From contig NZ_CP104694.1 in the NCBI RefSeq assembly GCF_025398735.1, positions 4,739,465 through 4,803,464 on the forward strand: DNA of 64,000 nt, in the 5' to 3' direction. The position numbers and the translations under genes are program-made. Origin of the DNA: Tahibacter amnicola. Its GTDB lineage: Bacteria; Pseudomonadota; Gammaproteobacteria; Xanthomonadales; Rhodanobacteraceae. This document shows positions 18,248-27,526 of this stretch, in pieces; the first letter of the stretch is position 1; each line of letters starts with the position of its first letter. The notes under the pieces were generated by a model, which made no database searches, had not been told where the DNA came from, and saw only the letters and a program-made list of their open reading frames with translations.

Positions 18248-18952
18248 TCAGCCGGCGGCACCGCAGCAATTCTTGTACTTCTTTCCACTTCCACAACGAC
18301 ACAGGTCGTTGCGGCCCTGCTTGGGTTCGGCGCGCCGCTGCGTCTTGGGCGTCAGGCGGGCCTCCAGCCAGAAATCGTGGGCATCCAGCGCGAAATTAGC
18401 CATCTGGTCGATCAATTCGTCGCGCTGTTCCTGCGTTTCCACCTCGCTGCCGGTGGATTCGTCGTCCGGCCCGCAGGCCAGCACCTCGACGGCGCGCCAG
18501 TCGTCCTGCCATTCCGGATCGTCCAGCAGCGGCAGCCACAGATCCTGGCGCAGGCCGACGCCACGCAGGTAGCCCAGCGCCCAGTCCTGCCCGTAGGACA
18601 CCACATCGTCATCGAGCTCGAATTCGGTGATCCAGGGGGAAAATTCGGCTCCGCCCTGGGCGAGCACGCCGGCAATGGCGTTGTAGTGCCGGATGACCAG
18701 GCCGATGATGTTGTTTGCCTCGCCTTCATCGGCAAAGAGGCTCGCTGCCTCGTCCGGCAGTTCGCTCCAGACGTGTGGCAACCATTCCGAAGGCAGGATC
18801 GCCTCCGGGCCGGAAATAAGCGCGGTGGCGAAGCCATCCAGCATTTCCAGGCTCATTCCGTCACGGACAACAGCGCGCTCGTCCAGGAACCGCATCAGTT
18901 GTTCGACTTCATCGTCGGTGAGCGGGGACATCAGGCTGGTGGGCTGATTCAT
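18248..18952 (-). CDS. UPF0149/YecA-like protein with C-terminal SEC-C motif
   Basis: 234 residues from an ATG with AGGAAGAG upstream. The body contains LDGFATALISGP and YGQDWALGYLRG, typical of YecA/YgfB-like proteins. The C-terminus is a zinc-binding SEC-C motif (GRNDLCRCGSGKKYKNCCG), also seen at the end of SecA. YecA proteins bind ribosomes and can associate with SecA; the role here is inferred from family only. It ends 13 bases before the MFS start on the same strand. Confidence 0.9.
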   Translation of the reverse strand: MNQPTSLMSPLTDDEVEQLMRFLDERAVVRDGMSLEMLDGFATALISGPEAILPSEWLPHVWSELPDEAASLFADEGEANNIIGLVIRHYNAIAGVLAQGGAEFSPWITEFELDDDVVSYGQDWALGYLRGVGLRQDLWLPLLDDPEWQDDWRAVEVLACGPDDESTGSEVETQEQRDELIDQMANFALDAHDFWLEARLTPKTQRRAEPKQGRNDLCRCGSGKKYKNCCGAAG

Positions 18953-19064
18953 GGACTCTTCCTGAGTGCGCCTGCGACGGGGCGTCGCGGGACAGAAGCA
19001 CATGATGCCCGAATCCTTCGCGTGGCGCCCGCGACCATGGTCGGATCTGGCGTCGCGGGGCGAC

Positions 19065-21380
19065 CTACAGCCTGGCCAGCGCGGCCTCTGCCTGCTGGAC
19101 CTGTTCAGACCGGCAGGTTGGCGTGCGCCGCACTTCCTCGATCGCACCCCGCAGCAATCCGAACCCCTCGTCGCGGCCCGGGCCATGAATCAGGCTCAGC
19201 CCGAGGCTGATGCGGATCTGCGCGAGCTTGGGGTTGCGCGTGTCGTAGATTTCGTTGGAGATAGCCAGCGACTTGCGGAAATCGCGCTCGGCCTCTTCGT
19301 AACGGCCTTGCCGAAGACGCAAGTCGCCGCGGCTGCGCAGAACCGACACATGCACGAACGCATCGCCGACGGGGTCATGCTGCACCGTCGTCTCCGCATC
19401 GGCCAGCAGCCGCTCGGCCTCGCCCTCCACGCCCGTCTGCCCCAGCGCCATCGCCAGCAACGCCTGCGTGTTGGCGACCCACAGGTGTTTCACGCCGTAC
19501 ACGCTGATGCGCCCCTCCAGCGCACGTCGCAACCATTCCGCGCCGTCCTCGGGCTTGCCGGCGCAGACCAGCGAGATGCCCAGGTCATGCGCGATGGTCA
19601 GCGTGGTCGGATGGCGTTCGCCGTTGCGCTGGCGTGACTTGCGATACGTTTCCATCCCGGTCGCCGCAGCATCGTCGAAGCGCCCCATGCCCAGCTGAAC
19701 GTTGGCCAGCAGCAATTCCGATTCCAGCGACAACGGGTGGTCCTTGCCCAGGCGCCGGTAGCGCAGCGCAAGCGCCTGCTCGGCGTGGACCAGCGACTCG
19801 TCGTTGAGCCCCAGCCGCGCCTCACACAAGCCCAGGCCAGAGAGGATCTCCGATTCAATCTCCTCGTCCTGTCCGCCACCACTGTCGCGCAGCGCGCTGT
19901 AGGCATCGCGGCAGCCGCGGAAATTCCCGCGCTGCAGGAGGCTCCAGGCCAGGCGTGCATCGATGCGCTCGATCAGGCCACGGTCACCCAGCGGCACTGC
20001 ATCGGCGCGCAGCCGCGAGAACAGCAACTCCGCCAGGTTGATGTCACCCGCGTTCTGGGCGACGTCGGCGCGCAGGAAACGCGCTTCGAGTGTCGTGGCG
20101 TGGCGCGGTCCGCGCGTGCGGGACAATCGCGGCAGCGCGCGTTCAAGAGTTGCTGCCGCCAGATCAAAGCGACCGAGATTGTTGAGGATGCGCCCCAGCT
20201 CCAGATCCAGCGCGCCGGCGACTTCGGGGTGATTGGCGAAACGTCGCTCAACCTTCTCCACCGCGCCTTCGACGACGGTGGAAACCAGCACCGAATCGTT
20301 GCCGCCCGACCACGGATCGGCCGCGCTCAACAAGTCGCGGCTGATAAAACGATTGACCGTCTCGGTTACCTCGCGCGCCCGCTCCGCCGCGTCGCGCTGC
20401 CCGGCAAGCTTGAAGGCAAAGGCCGCGACCACCGCAACAAAGGCGACCACGACCATCGCGCTCGCCGCAAACGCAAACGGATTTCTGCGGACCATCAGGT
20501 GCAGGCGGTGCGGCACCCCGCCATGGCGCGCGGTCACCGGCCGATAGGCGAGAAAACGTTCCAGATCCACCTGCATCCCGGCGACCGTCGTGTAGCGATC
20601 GCGCGGATCGTCGGCACAGGCCTTGTCGATGACGGCTTTCAGGTCAGACGGCAGACTACCGGGATCCCGCGGCGGATCCCCTGCGCACAGGACGATTTCG
20701 CACAACCGCCCCAGCTGCCAGATGTCCGACGATACGCCCACTTCCCCGCCGGCCAGCTGCTCGGGACTGGCGAAGCCCGGCGAGTAGGCCTTGGGCATCT
20801 CCGGATCGTCCAACAGGGCCGCGATCCCGAAATCCAGCAGCTTGGGATCTCCGTCGTTGTCGATCAGCACATTGCTGGGCTTGAGATCCCGGTGAATGAG
20901 CAGGCGCCCATGCGCGAACTTCACCGCGTCGAGCACGGCCACCAGCAGCGCGACGCGCGCCCGTACACCCAGCTTGCGGCTGGCCACGTGCTGGTCGACC
21001 GGCAGGCCGTCGACATACTCCATCGCGAACCACAGGTGGCCACTGGCCGCACGACCGCCATCCACGAGGCGGGCGATGTGCGGATGCTTCAGATTGGCCA
21101 GGATCTGCCGCTCGTGCCGGAAGAGCTCGGCGCCCGTACTGTTCGGGGCAGGATCCGGCAGCCATTTGAGGGCCACCGTCTGTTCGTATTCGCCGTCGGC
21201 ACGCTCCGCGCTATAGACGATGCCCATCCCGCCGCGAGCGATTTCACGATCAATACGGAAGACGCCGACCAGCGTGCCCGGTTGCAACTCGGTGATGGAA
21301 AGGCGATCCCGCAGAAGGGTGCGGAACAACGGTCCGCCGAACAGGCTTCCGGGTTCGAGCAGGCGCATGCGGCCGCTCAT
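19065..21380 (-). CDS. Membrane Ser/Thr protein kinase with C-terminal TPR region
   Basis: 771 residues from the ATG at 21380. The kinase domain spans about residues 35-300: glycine loop IARGGMGIVY, catalytic Lys in VALKWL, HRDLKPSNVLI, DFGIA and ASPEQL. A single membrane segment follows (FAFAASAMVVVAFVAVVAAFAF) and then about 350 residues of TPR-like helical repeats, expected in the periplasm. It lies downstream of an ECF sigma gene on the same strand, a common pairing in this bacterial group. The longer open frame to 21626 would overlap the sigma gene and is rejected. Confidence 0.92.
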   Translation of the reverse strand: MSGRMRLLEPGSLFGGPLFRTLLRDRLSITELQPGTLVGVFRIDREIARGGMGIVYSAERADGEYEQTVALKWLPDPAPNSTGAELFRHERQILANLKHPHIARLVDGGRAASGHLWFAMEYVDGLPVDQHVASRKLGVRARVALLVAVLDAVKFAHGRLLIHRDLKPSNVLIDNDGDPKLLDFGIAALLDDPEMPKAYSPGFASPEQLAGGEVGVSSDIWQLGRLCEIVLCAGDPPRDPGSLPSDLKAVIDKACADDPRDRYTTVAGMQVDLERFLAYRPVTARHGGVPHRLHLMVRRNPFAFAASAMVVVAFVAVVAAFAFKLAGQRDAAERAREVTETVNRFISRDLLSAADPWSGGNDSVLVSTVVEGAVEKVERRFANHPEVAGALDLELGRILNNLGRFDLAAATLERALPRLSRTRGPRHATTLEARFLRADVAQNAGDINLAELLFSRLRADAVPLGDRGLIERIDARLAWSLLQRGNFRGCRDAYSALRDSGGGQDEEIESEILSGLGLCEARLGLNDESLVHAEQALALRYRRLGKDHPLSLESELLLANVQLGMGRFDDAAATGMETYRKSRQRNGERHPTTLTIAHDLGISLVCAGKPEDGAEWLRRALEGRISVYGVKHLWVANTQALLAMALGQTGVEGEAERLLADAETTVQHDPVGDAFVHVSVLRSRGDLRLRQGRYEEAERDFRKSLAISNEIYDTRNPKLAQIRISLGLSLIHGPGRDEGFGLLRGAIEEVRRTPTCRSEQVQQAEAALARL

Positions 21381-21478
21381 CGCCGCCCCCCGCCGATGCC
21401 CACGACCCGCAGAAGGAAGGACACCTGGCACCGGCGCCCGAGGCGCTCGTCGTGGTTCGCATTCGCCCAGTGCCGCAT
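21377..21478 (-). CDS. Possible 33-codon ORF between sigma and kinase genes
   Basis: An ATG at 21478 sits just after GGGGGAG and opens a 33-residue frame (MRHWANANHDERLGRRCQ...) whose TGA overlaps the kinase ATG as ATGA. The peptide has no recognisable domain. It may serve only to couple translation of the kinase to the upstream message. Too short to be certain. Confidence 0.3.
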   Translation of the reverse strand: MRHWANANHDERLGRRCQVSFLLRVVGIGGGRR

Positions 21479-21496
21479 GACTCCCCCGGTACTTCC

Positions 21497-22051
21497 CTAT
21501 TCCGGCTCGCCGAGCACGATCTTCAGGCGATCGCGCGCGCTCTGCCAGAGCCGCTGCGCCGTGCGTAGCGACAAATTCAATGCTTCCGCCGTTTCCGCGT
21601 CGTTGAGACCCGCAAAGACGCGACACTCCACGATGCGCACCAATCGTTCATCCGATTGAGCCAGCTCGCGCAAGGCGTCATCAATGGCCAGCAAGTCTTC
21701 CGCTTCGCGGTCCGCCGCAAGATCGACATGCCCGAGTGTCGTGTGCTGCGCGCCGCCGCCGCGCTTTGCGGCGACCCGGTCGCGCGCATGATTGATCAAA
21801 AGCTGGCGCATTGCCTGCGCTGCCAGTGCAAAAAAATGTGAACGGTTGGTTACGCCGCCGGCGCCGGCGCGTGCGAGACGCTCGTAGCACTCATGCACCA
21901 GCCCGGTTGGACTGAGTGTGTTCGGCCCCGCTGCTGTCATCGCGCCCCGCGCAAGCCGCTTCAAGTCGGCGTACAACAAACCGACGACTTCATCCCATGC
22001 GCCGTCATCACCCGAACGCGCCCGCTCCAGCAGAACCGTGATTTCGCTCAT
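21497..22051 (-). CDS. ECF-type RNA polymerase sigma factor
   Basis: 184 residues from the ATG at 22051. Region 2 spans about residues 5-95 (LLYADLKRLARGAM, LVHECYERL, ANHARDR-like block AMRQLLINHARDRVAAKRGG), and region 4 ends in FAGLNDAETAEALNLSLRTAQRLWQSARDRL. The pattern matches the ECF group commonly linked to Ser/Thr kinases rather than to anti-sigma factors. No anti-sigma gene is adjacent; the kinase 117 bases downstream is the likely regulatory partner. Confidence 0.92.
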   Translation of the reverse strand: MSEITVLLERARSGDDGAWDEVVGLLYADLKRLARGAMTAAGPNTLSPTGLVHECYERLARAGAGGVTNRSHFFALAAQAMRQLLINHARDRVAAKRGGGAQHTTLGHVDLAADREAEDLLAIDDALRELAQSDERLVRIVECRVFAGLNDAETAEALNLSLRTAQRLWQSARDRLKIVLGEPE

Positions 22052-22228
22052 CGCCCGCCCCTTGGTCGATGTCGAGTCTAGCGCATGGCGGAAACCGGCA
22101 CTGTCTCGTGTTGTTAATCCAAGTGCCGCGATAACTGTTGATTTTTTGCGACGCACGTCACGTTGCACTGCACCATCGACGGGCCCGTTGGTCAGCGCAA
22201 AACCTAGAAAACTCCGGGGAGGGAGCAA

Positions 22229-24133
22229 ATGTTTTTTCGTTCCATGATGTACGTCGCAGTTGCCGCTGCGGGCCTGACAGCGACGCAACAGGCCGCCGCA
22301 CTGAACCTGTATGTCGATAATGTTTACATCACACAGGCCACCCAGCGTTATGACCGTTCGGTACAGCTGGTTGCCGATCGCCAGGGATTGCTGCGCGTGT
22401 TCGTCCTGGCTGATCAGGCCAATACCGCGCGCCCTGACGTAGTCGTCAAGCTCTATTACGCCAATGCCAGCGGCCAGATCTACCTGGGCAAGACCCTCAC
22501 GATCAAACCCAACGCCAATATGCGCGGCGTTCTGACGGCGCCGAAGTCGACCGCCACGGAAAACGACTACGTCAACAACTACCAGGTAAAACTGTCGGCG
22601 GCCGATATCAAGAAGACCGTTCGCATCTGGGCGGAAGTCGATCCCGCAACGGTTTATACCCAGTCCACCTACGCCGACGATATCTGGCCGCGCAATTCAC
22701 GCGACGCTAACAACAACGTCATCACCTCGCGGCTCGTGGCCGAAAATGTCTGGAACGTGCCGGACTTCAAGGCCAATTTCGTACCGGTGCGCGTCAACGC
22801 CACCGGACGCACGGGCATGTCAGTCGACGCCTCGACCGTTGACACCTTTTTTACGTGGTTGCGCCGCGTGCTGCCGGTCAAAGATCAGCTTTACTACAAT
22901 GCGCATGCCCCGTACACGACATACAACTACCCCGCCGCGAACTACAACGGCTGGGGCGCCATTCTCAGCGAAATGGGCGCGCTGGCCCGCGCCGAGAACA
23001 ACGACAAGTGGCACTACTACGGCGTGATCAATCCGGACTACGCCAGCGGCGGCACCGGCATGGCCAATATCGGCGGCTGGGCAGCGCTGGGCATACAGTC
23101 CACGTCCACCTCGTGGTTGCAAAACGATAATAATGTCAATTGGCGCAGCGGCACGTTCGCCCACGAGATTGGCCACAACCTGGGGCTCTATCACGCCCCC
23201 TGCGGAGGTGCGGCTGGTGCTGACCAGAACTTTCCGTATTCGGGCGGCCGCATCGGCTGGCCGGGCTACGACCTGTACACCGGCAAGATCTATCTGCCGC
23301 AGAGCGTCGATGCCACGGGCAATTACTGGACCGACCTCATGGGCTATTGCGGCTATGACTGGATCAGCGATTACCAGTACAAGCGCGCCCTCAGCTGGCG
23401 TGACGCCAACGACTGGCCGCGCGCGGCGGGTGCCAAAACCGAAGCGGTGCTGACCGGCGGCGAATCGGTGACCGTCGTCAGCGAAGCGCCGACGACCGTC
23501 GCCGCATTTGCCGAGAAACCCGGCGGCGCCGCGCCGCAGAAGCCGACGCAGCGTCCGGGCAAGGTCGAAGACTGCCTGCTGGTGTGGGGGCGCGTCGAAA
23601 ACGGCCAGATGATTCTTGAGCCCGCCTTCGAAGTCCAGGGCGTGCCGGATACCGACAACGCGTCCGGCTCCTACCGCGTCGTTCTTTCCGACATGAAGGG
23701 CAAGACGATCCGCTCTATCGGCTTCAATGCGAACGAAGGTTCCGAAGGCAACGTGGAGCTGTTCTCCCTCCTGGTACCGCGCAGCAGCGTGGCTGGCGGA
23801 CGCAGCGGCAAGATCGCCCAGATCCGCATCAGCGATCGCAAGGGCAGCGAGCTGGCGACCGATTACTCGCGTACGGCCACCGCCAGCACGTTCAGCCGTG
23901 GCACGGCCCCGACGATCACGCGCAAGGCCGGCGAAGGCGTACGCCTGCGCTGGAACGCGGCCAACCATCCCATGGCCATGGTGCGTGATGCGGACACGGG
24001 TGAAATCCTGAGTTTTGCGCGTGGTGGCGATTTTGATGTCGCCACCTCCGCCAAGCGTCTGGACGTCCAATTCAGCGACGGCACCAGCGCCGTCTCTCAG
24101 CAGGTCGCAGTCGATAGCTTGCAGGTGCAGTAA
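22229..24133 (+). CDS. Exported metzincin metallopeptidase (M66-like)
   Basis: 634 residues. A strong GGAGGGAG precedes the ATG, and a signal peptide follows (cleavage near QQAAA). The extended zinc motif HEIGHNLGLYH begins at about residue 312, with a Met-turn candidate in TDLMGYC, defining a metzincin. GGRIGWPGYDLYTGKIYLP between them resembles M66 (StcE-like) enzymes. The C-terminal third is beta-rich and may be an accessory or substrate-binding domain. Probably secreted. Adjacent to a second exported metzincin of a different family, and divergent from the sigma/kinase pair. Confidence 0.88.
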   Translation: MFFRSMMYVAVAAAGLTATQQAAALNLYVDNVYITQATQRYDRSVQLVADRQGLLRVFVLADQANTARPDVVVKLYYANASGQIYLGKTLTIKPNANMRGVLTAPKSTATENDYVNNYQVKLSAADIKKTVRIWAEVDPATVYTQSTYADDIWPRNSRDANNNVITSRLVAENVWNVPDFKANFVPVRVNATGRTGMSVDASTVDTFFTWLRRVLPVKDQLYYNAHAPYTTYNYPAANYNGWGAILSEMGALARAENNDKWHYYGVINPDYASGGTGMANIGGWAALGIQSTSTSWLQNDNNVNWRSGTFAHEIGHNLGLYHAPCGGAAGADQNFPYSGGRIGWPGYDLYTGKIYLPQSVDATGNYWTDLMGYCGYDWISDYQYKRALSWRDANDWPRAAGAKTEAVLTGGESVTVVSEAPTTVAAFAEKPGGAAPQKPTQRPGKVEDCLLVWGRVENGQMILEPAFEVQGVPDTDNASGSYRVVLSDMKGKTIRSIGFNANEGSEGNVELFSLLVPRSSVAGGRSGKIAQIRISDRKGSELATDYSRTATASTFSRGTAPTITRKAGEGVRLRWNAANHPMAMVRDADTGEILSFARGGDFDVATSAKRLDVQFSDGTSAVSQQVAVDSLQVQ

Positions 24134-24140
24134 GCCCTTT

Positions 24141-24175
24141 GATTGCGCCATCCCCCGTGAAGGGATGGCGCAATC
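24141..24175 (+). terminator. Hairpin after the first metzincin gene
   Basis: A perfect 14-bp stem (GATTGCGCCATCCC / GGGATGGCGCAATC) with a 7-base loop starts 7 bases after the stop. No T-tract follows, so it may act as a transcript-end stabiliser or a weak terminator. The remaining bases to 24420 hold no gene that I can see. Confidence 0.6.
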
Positions 24176-24420
24176 AATCCGGTCGCAGTTCGCACTGAAC
24201 CGCAGTCCAGAACCAGCCTTCAAATCACGTATTCGATTTTCGTGCGCATTATGTGCGTCGAATAACTTTTTCAGCCGTCTGATTTTTGCAATCTAGGTTT
24301 CTGAAAAACGCATTCACGCTCCAGACGCCGTTGCGGGATCAACGGCGTGCCGACGTCGGGGGCGCCGGCGCTCCTAAGGGACGTAGCTCGCTAGCACACA
24401 CAAGAAACATCGGAGGGAAC

Positions 24421-26463
24421 ATGAAATCCAATCACCATAACGCCGCGCTGAAAAGCGTCGGTGCGGGTCTGGCTGTCGCCATTTTTCTGGCCCTGAGCAC
24501 ACCGGCTTCCGCCGGAGGCGTCGTCGACGTTGCAACCAAAAGCCGTGTCGCGGCGGAAGTCGATGCCATGCGCGACAAGAGCCGCGCGTATGAATCGGTG
24601 TCGCTGTTCGGCAAGCAGGCGCCGGTCACGGCGGACCGCTCCGCCGCCGAAGGCGTCTTCAGTGGCGCGATCGTCGATCTCGACCTCAACGCCGTTGCCG
24701 CCCTCAAGCGCGGCAGCCCGCGCACCCTGACGCTGCGCCTGCCGACGCACGAGCGCGGCATGGTCGAACTGGAACTGATCGCAAATGATATTTTTGCGCC
24801 GAATTTCCAGGTGGAAACCAGCAGCGGCAAGTTCGTCGACGTGCCGCGCGGCATGCACTACCGCGGCATCATCAAGGGCGATCCCACCTCGGTCGCCGCG
24901 ATCAGCATCTTCGACAACGAAGTGACCGGCACCTTCTCCGCCAGTGGTGACGGCAATTACGTCGTGGGCCGCCTGGAAGGCAAGAACAGCACCAACCGCC
25001 ACATCGTGTATGCCGAGCGCAACCTGAAGGACTTCAAGAACGCGCCCCAGTGCGGCATGGACAAGGTGAAGGGCAGCCAGTTCGAGGACCAGACCACGGA
25101 GTCCTTCGCGGACTTCGGCAAGACGCCGGGCACCGACAACACGCTGGCCACCAAGTGCGCCACGCAGTGGCTGGAAGCCGAGTACGACGTGTTCCAGAAC
25201 AAGGGCTCGGTCGCTGCGGTGACGAGCTACCTGACCGGCGTGTTCAACAATTCCAACACGTTGTATGCGAACGATGGCATCAGCATGAAGCTCGAACGCA
25301 TCTTCGTGTGGGATACGCCAGATCCGTACAGCGGCAGCAACTCCACGGCGACGCTTTCGTCGTTCCAGAACAGCCGCGCCGGCTCGTTCACCGGCACCAT
25401 CGCCCAGCTCGTCACCTTCCGCGGTATCGGCGGTGGCGTGGCTGCCGGCTTCACCGGCGTGTGCAATTCCAACCGCAACTACAGCATGGCGGTCAGCGGC
25501 ATCAACAGCTCGTACAGCAACGTGCCGACCTACTCGTGGACAGTCAACGTCGTGACCCATGAAGCCGGTCACCTGCTCGGCTCGCGGCACACGCATGCCT
25601 GCGTGTGGAACGGCAACAGCACGGCGATCGACAGCTGCTCCGGCTTTGTCGAGGGCAACTGCGCGATGCCGGGCAACCCGTCCGATGGCGGCACGATCAT
25701 GAGCTACTGCCATCTGGCCAATGTCGGCATGAACTTCAACAAGGGCTTCGGCCCGCAGCCGGCAGCGCGCATCTCCAGCGCCATCAACAACGGCTCGTGC
25801 CTGTCGTCGACCTGCGGCACCGACACGGGCGCCACGGCGCTGACCAACCACAACCCCAATACCTTCTCGATCGGCCAGGGCACCAAGAAGTACTTCAAGA
25901 TTGACGTCCCGGCCGGCACGCAGGCGATCGCATTCCGCACCTGGGGCGGCACGGGCGATGCAGACATCTACGTCAAGCAGGGCTCCAACCCGACCACGAC
26001 GGACAATGTCTGCAAAGGCACTGGCCCGAACTCGACGGAAGTCTGCCGCATCAACAACCCGGCCGCGGGCACCTGGTATGTGATGGTCGATGCCTATTCG
26101 GCATTGAGCAACGTCGTGACGGCCGCGAGCTTCGCGGGCGGCTGCTCCGGCACGCTGGAGCTGGGCTACCTCACCGGCACCAACAACCAGAACTACCTGC
26201 CACTGTCGTCGGGTTCCTACACCAGCTCCACCAGCGGCACGCACCGCGGCGTGGCGGCCGGGCCCTCCGCCGGCGCTGACTTCGACATGGAACTGCAGAA
26301 GCAGAACGGCACGTCCTGGGCCAAGGTGAACACCAGCGGCGGCACCGGCCCGACCACGGCGGAAGATGTCAGCTACAGCGGCACGGCGGGAACCTATCGC
26401 TGGCGCCATTACTCCTACAGCGGCGCGGGCGGCTATAGCCTGTGCATCACCAAGCCGAATTGA
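24421..26463 (+). CDS. Exported reprolysin-like (M12B) metallopeptidase with PPC domain
   Basis: 680 residues from the ATG at 24421 (GGAGG 5 bases upstream); the in-frame ATG at 24286 is not used because the signal peptide begins at 24421 (cleavage near TPASA). A propeptide-like region of about 190 residues precedes the catalytic domain. Zinc motif HEAGHLLGSRH is at about 380-390 and the Met-turn is IMSYC. A bacterial pre-peptidase C-terminal (PPC) beta-sandwich follows (YFKIDVPAGTQAIAFRTWGG ... GTWYVMVDAYS). Such proteases are secreted, with the propeptide and PPC trimmed during maturation. Confidence 0.95.
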   Translation: MKSNHHNAALKSVGAGLAVAIFLALSTPASAGGVVDVATKSRVAAEVDAMRDKSRAYESVSLFGKQAPVTADRSAAEGVFSGAIVDLDLNAVAALKRGSPRTLTLRLPTHERGMVELELIANDIFAPNFQVETSSGKFVDVPRGMHYRGIIKGDPTSVAAISIFDNEVTGTFSASGDGNYVVGRLEGKNSTNRHIVYAERNLKDFKNAPQCGMDKVKGSQFEDQTTESFADFGKTPGTDNTLATKCATQWLEAEYDVFQNKGSVAAVTSYLTGVFNNSNTLYANDGISMKLERIFVWDTPDPYSGSNSTATLSSFQNSRAGSFTGTIAQLVTFRGIGGGVAAGFTGVCNSNRNYSMAVSGINSSYSNVPTYSWTVNVVTHEAGHLLGSRHTHACVWNGNSTAIDSCSGFVEGNCAMPGNPSDGGTIMSYCHLANVGMNFNKGFGPQPAARISSAINNGSCLSSTCGTDTGATALTNHNPNTFSIGQGTKKYFKIDVPAGTQAIAFRTWGGTGDADIYVKQGSNPTTTDNVCKGTGPNSTEVCRINNPAAGTWYVMVDAYSALSNVVTAASFAGGCSGTLELGYLTGTNNQNYLPLSSGSYTSSTSGTHRGVAAGPSAGADFDMELQKQNGTSWAKVNTSGGTGPTTAEDVSYSGTAGTYRWRHYSYSGAGGYSLCITKPN

Positions 26464-26520
26464 TCGACCTGTTCGGGGCTGGCGTCCGCAGGGAAGCGGA
26501 CGCTCACACGTGAACCACGA

Positions 26521-26547
26521 GGGCCAGGGAAACCTGGCCCTTTTTTT
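26521..26547 (+). terminator. Rho-independent terminator after the M12B peptidase
   Basis: A perfect 8-bp stem (GGGCCAGG / CCTGGCCC) with a GAAA tetraloop is followed by seven T. A second small hairpin (GCGTCCGC / GCGGACGC) lies just upstream. Confidence 0.92.
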
Positions 26548-26682
26548 GTGCGCGACGATCCGCCGGGACAGACCGTCCGGTGTCGACGGACGGCGCTTGG
26601 GTTCGGTTTCCGTGGCGCCATATCGGCTGTCCGCGCCGGATGCCCGGCGTGCCGTTGCAACTCAACAACAAGGAAGGCGATC

Positions 26683-27516
26683 GTGGACGTACTTCGTATT
26701 GCGGCTTTCTCCGACGGCGACACGGGCGGCAATCCCGCCGGCGTCGTGATCGGTCCCCACCTGCCGGACGCCGCCATCATGCAGGCCAAGGCAGCCGAAG
26801 TCGGATTCTCGGAAACCGCCTTCGCGGCGCCCGACGCGGACGGCTGGCGCGTGCGCTATTTCTCACCCGAGTCGGAAGTGCCCTTCTGCGGCCACGCCAC
26901 CATCGCACTGGGTGCCGCACTGGCGTTGCAACAGGGCGACGGGGTGTTCCCGCTGACCCTCAACGCGGCCCGCATTACGGTCGAAGGCCAGCGCCAGGGC
27001 GCCACTGTCGCCGCTGCACTGCAGTCGCCGCCGACACACAGCCGCCCCGCCGATGAAGGCACTGTCCGCGAGGCCTTGTCACTGTTCGGCTACAACCGCG
27101 AAGACCTCGACCCGCGCATTCCGCCGGCCATAGCCCATGCCGGCGCCAATCACCTGGTACTCACCCTGCGCACCCGCGAAGCGCTACGCCATATGCAGTA
27201 CGACCTGGCCCGCGGGCGCGATTTCATGAACTCGCTCGGTCTGGTCACCATCACGCTGGCCTATGCGGAAACACCGCAGCGCTTCCACACGCGCAATCCG
27301 TTCGCTTCCGGCGGGGTCTACGAGGACCCGGCCACCGGTGCCGCAACCGCGGCCCTGGCGGGGTACCTGCGCGACATCAGCTGGCCGCACGGCGGTGCCA
27401 TCGACATCGTGCAGGGCGAGGACATGGGCATGCGTTCCCGCCTTCGCGCCGAAATTCCGCCCGAACGCGGCAGTTCCATCCGCGTCTCCGGCACGGCACG
27501 CATCATGGCGTCGTAA
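26683..27516 (+). CDS. PhzF family isomerase-like protein
   Basis: 277 residues from a GTG at 26683 preceded by AAGGAAGG; the frame is open to 26548 but that part overlaps the terminator. The PhzF signatures are present: FSDGDTGGNPAGVV at the N-terminus, the catalytic Glu in FSETAF (about 44), FCGHATIALG, and VYEDPATGAATAALAGYL. PhzF acts as an isomerase in phenazine synthesis, but no other phz genes are here, so this is probably a housekeeping or unrelated member. Confidence 0.93.
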   Translation: MDVLRIAAFSDGDTGGNPAGVVIGPHLPDAAIMQAKAAEVGFSETAFAAPDADGWRVRYFSPESEVPFCGHATIALGAALALQQGDGVFPLTLNAARITVEGQRQGATVAAALQSPPTHSRPADEGTVREALSLFGYNREDLDPRIPPAIAHAGANHLVLTLRTREALRHMQYDLARGRDFMNSLGLVTITLAYAETPQRFHTRNPFASGGVYEDPATGAATAALAGYLRDISWPHGGAIDIVQGEDMGMRSRLRAEIPPERGSSIRVSGTARIMAS

Positions 27517-27526
27517 ATCATGACCG

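Noticed and set aside
24141-24175. Possible mobile-element end repeat
   Set aside because: A perfect hairpin but only one copy, positioned like a transcript end and with no transposase nearby.
26683-27516. Phenazine biosynthesis cluster
   Set aside because: Only a PhzF-like gene is present; no other phz genes are near.
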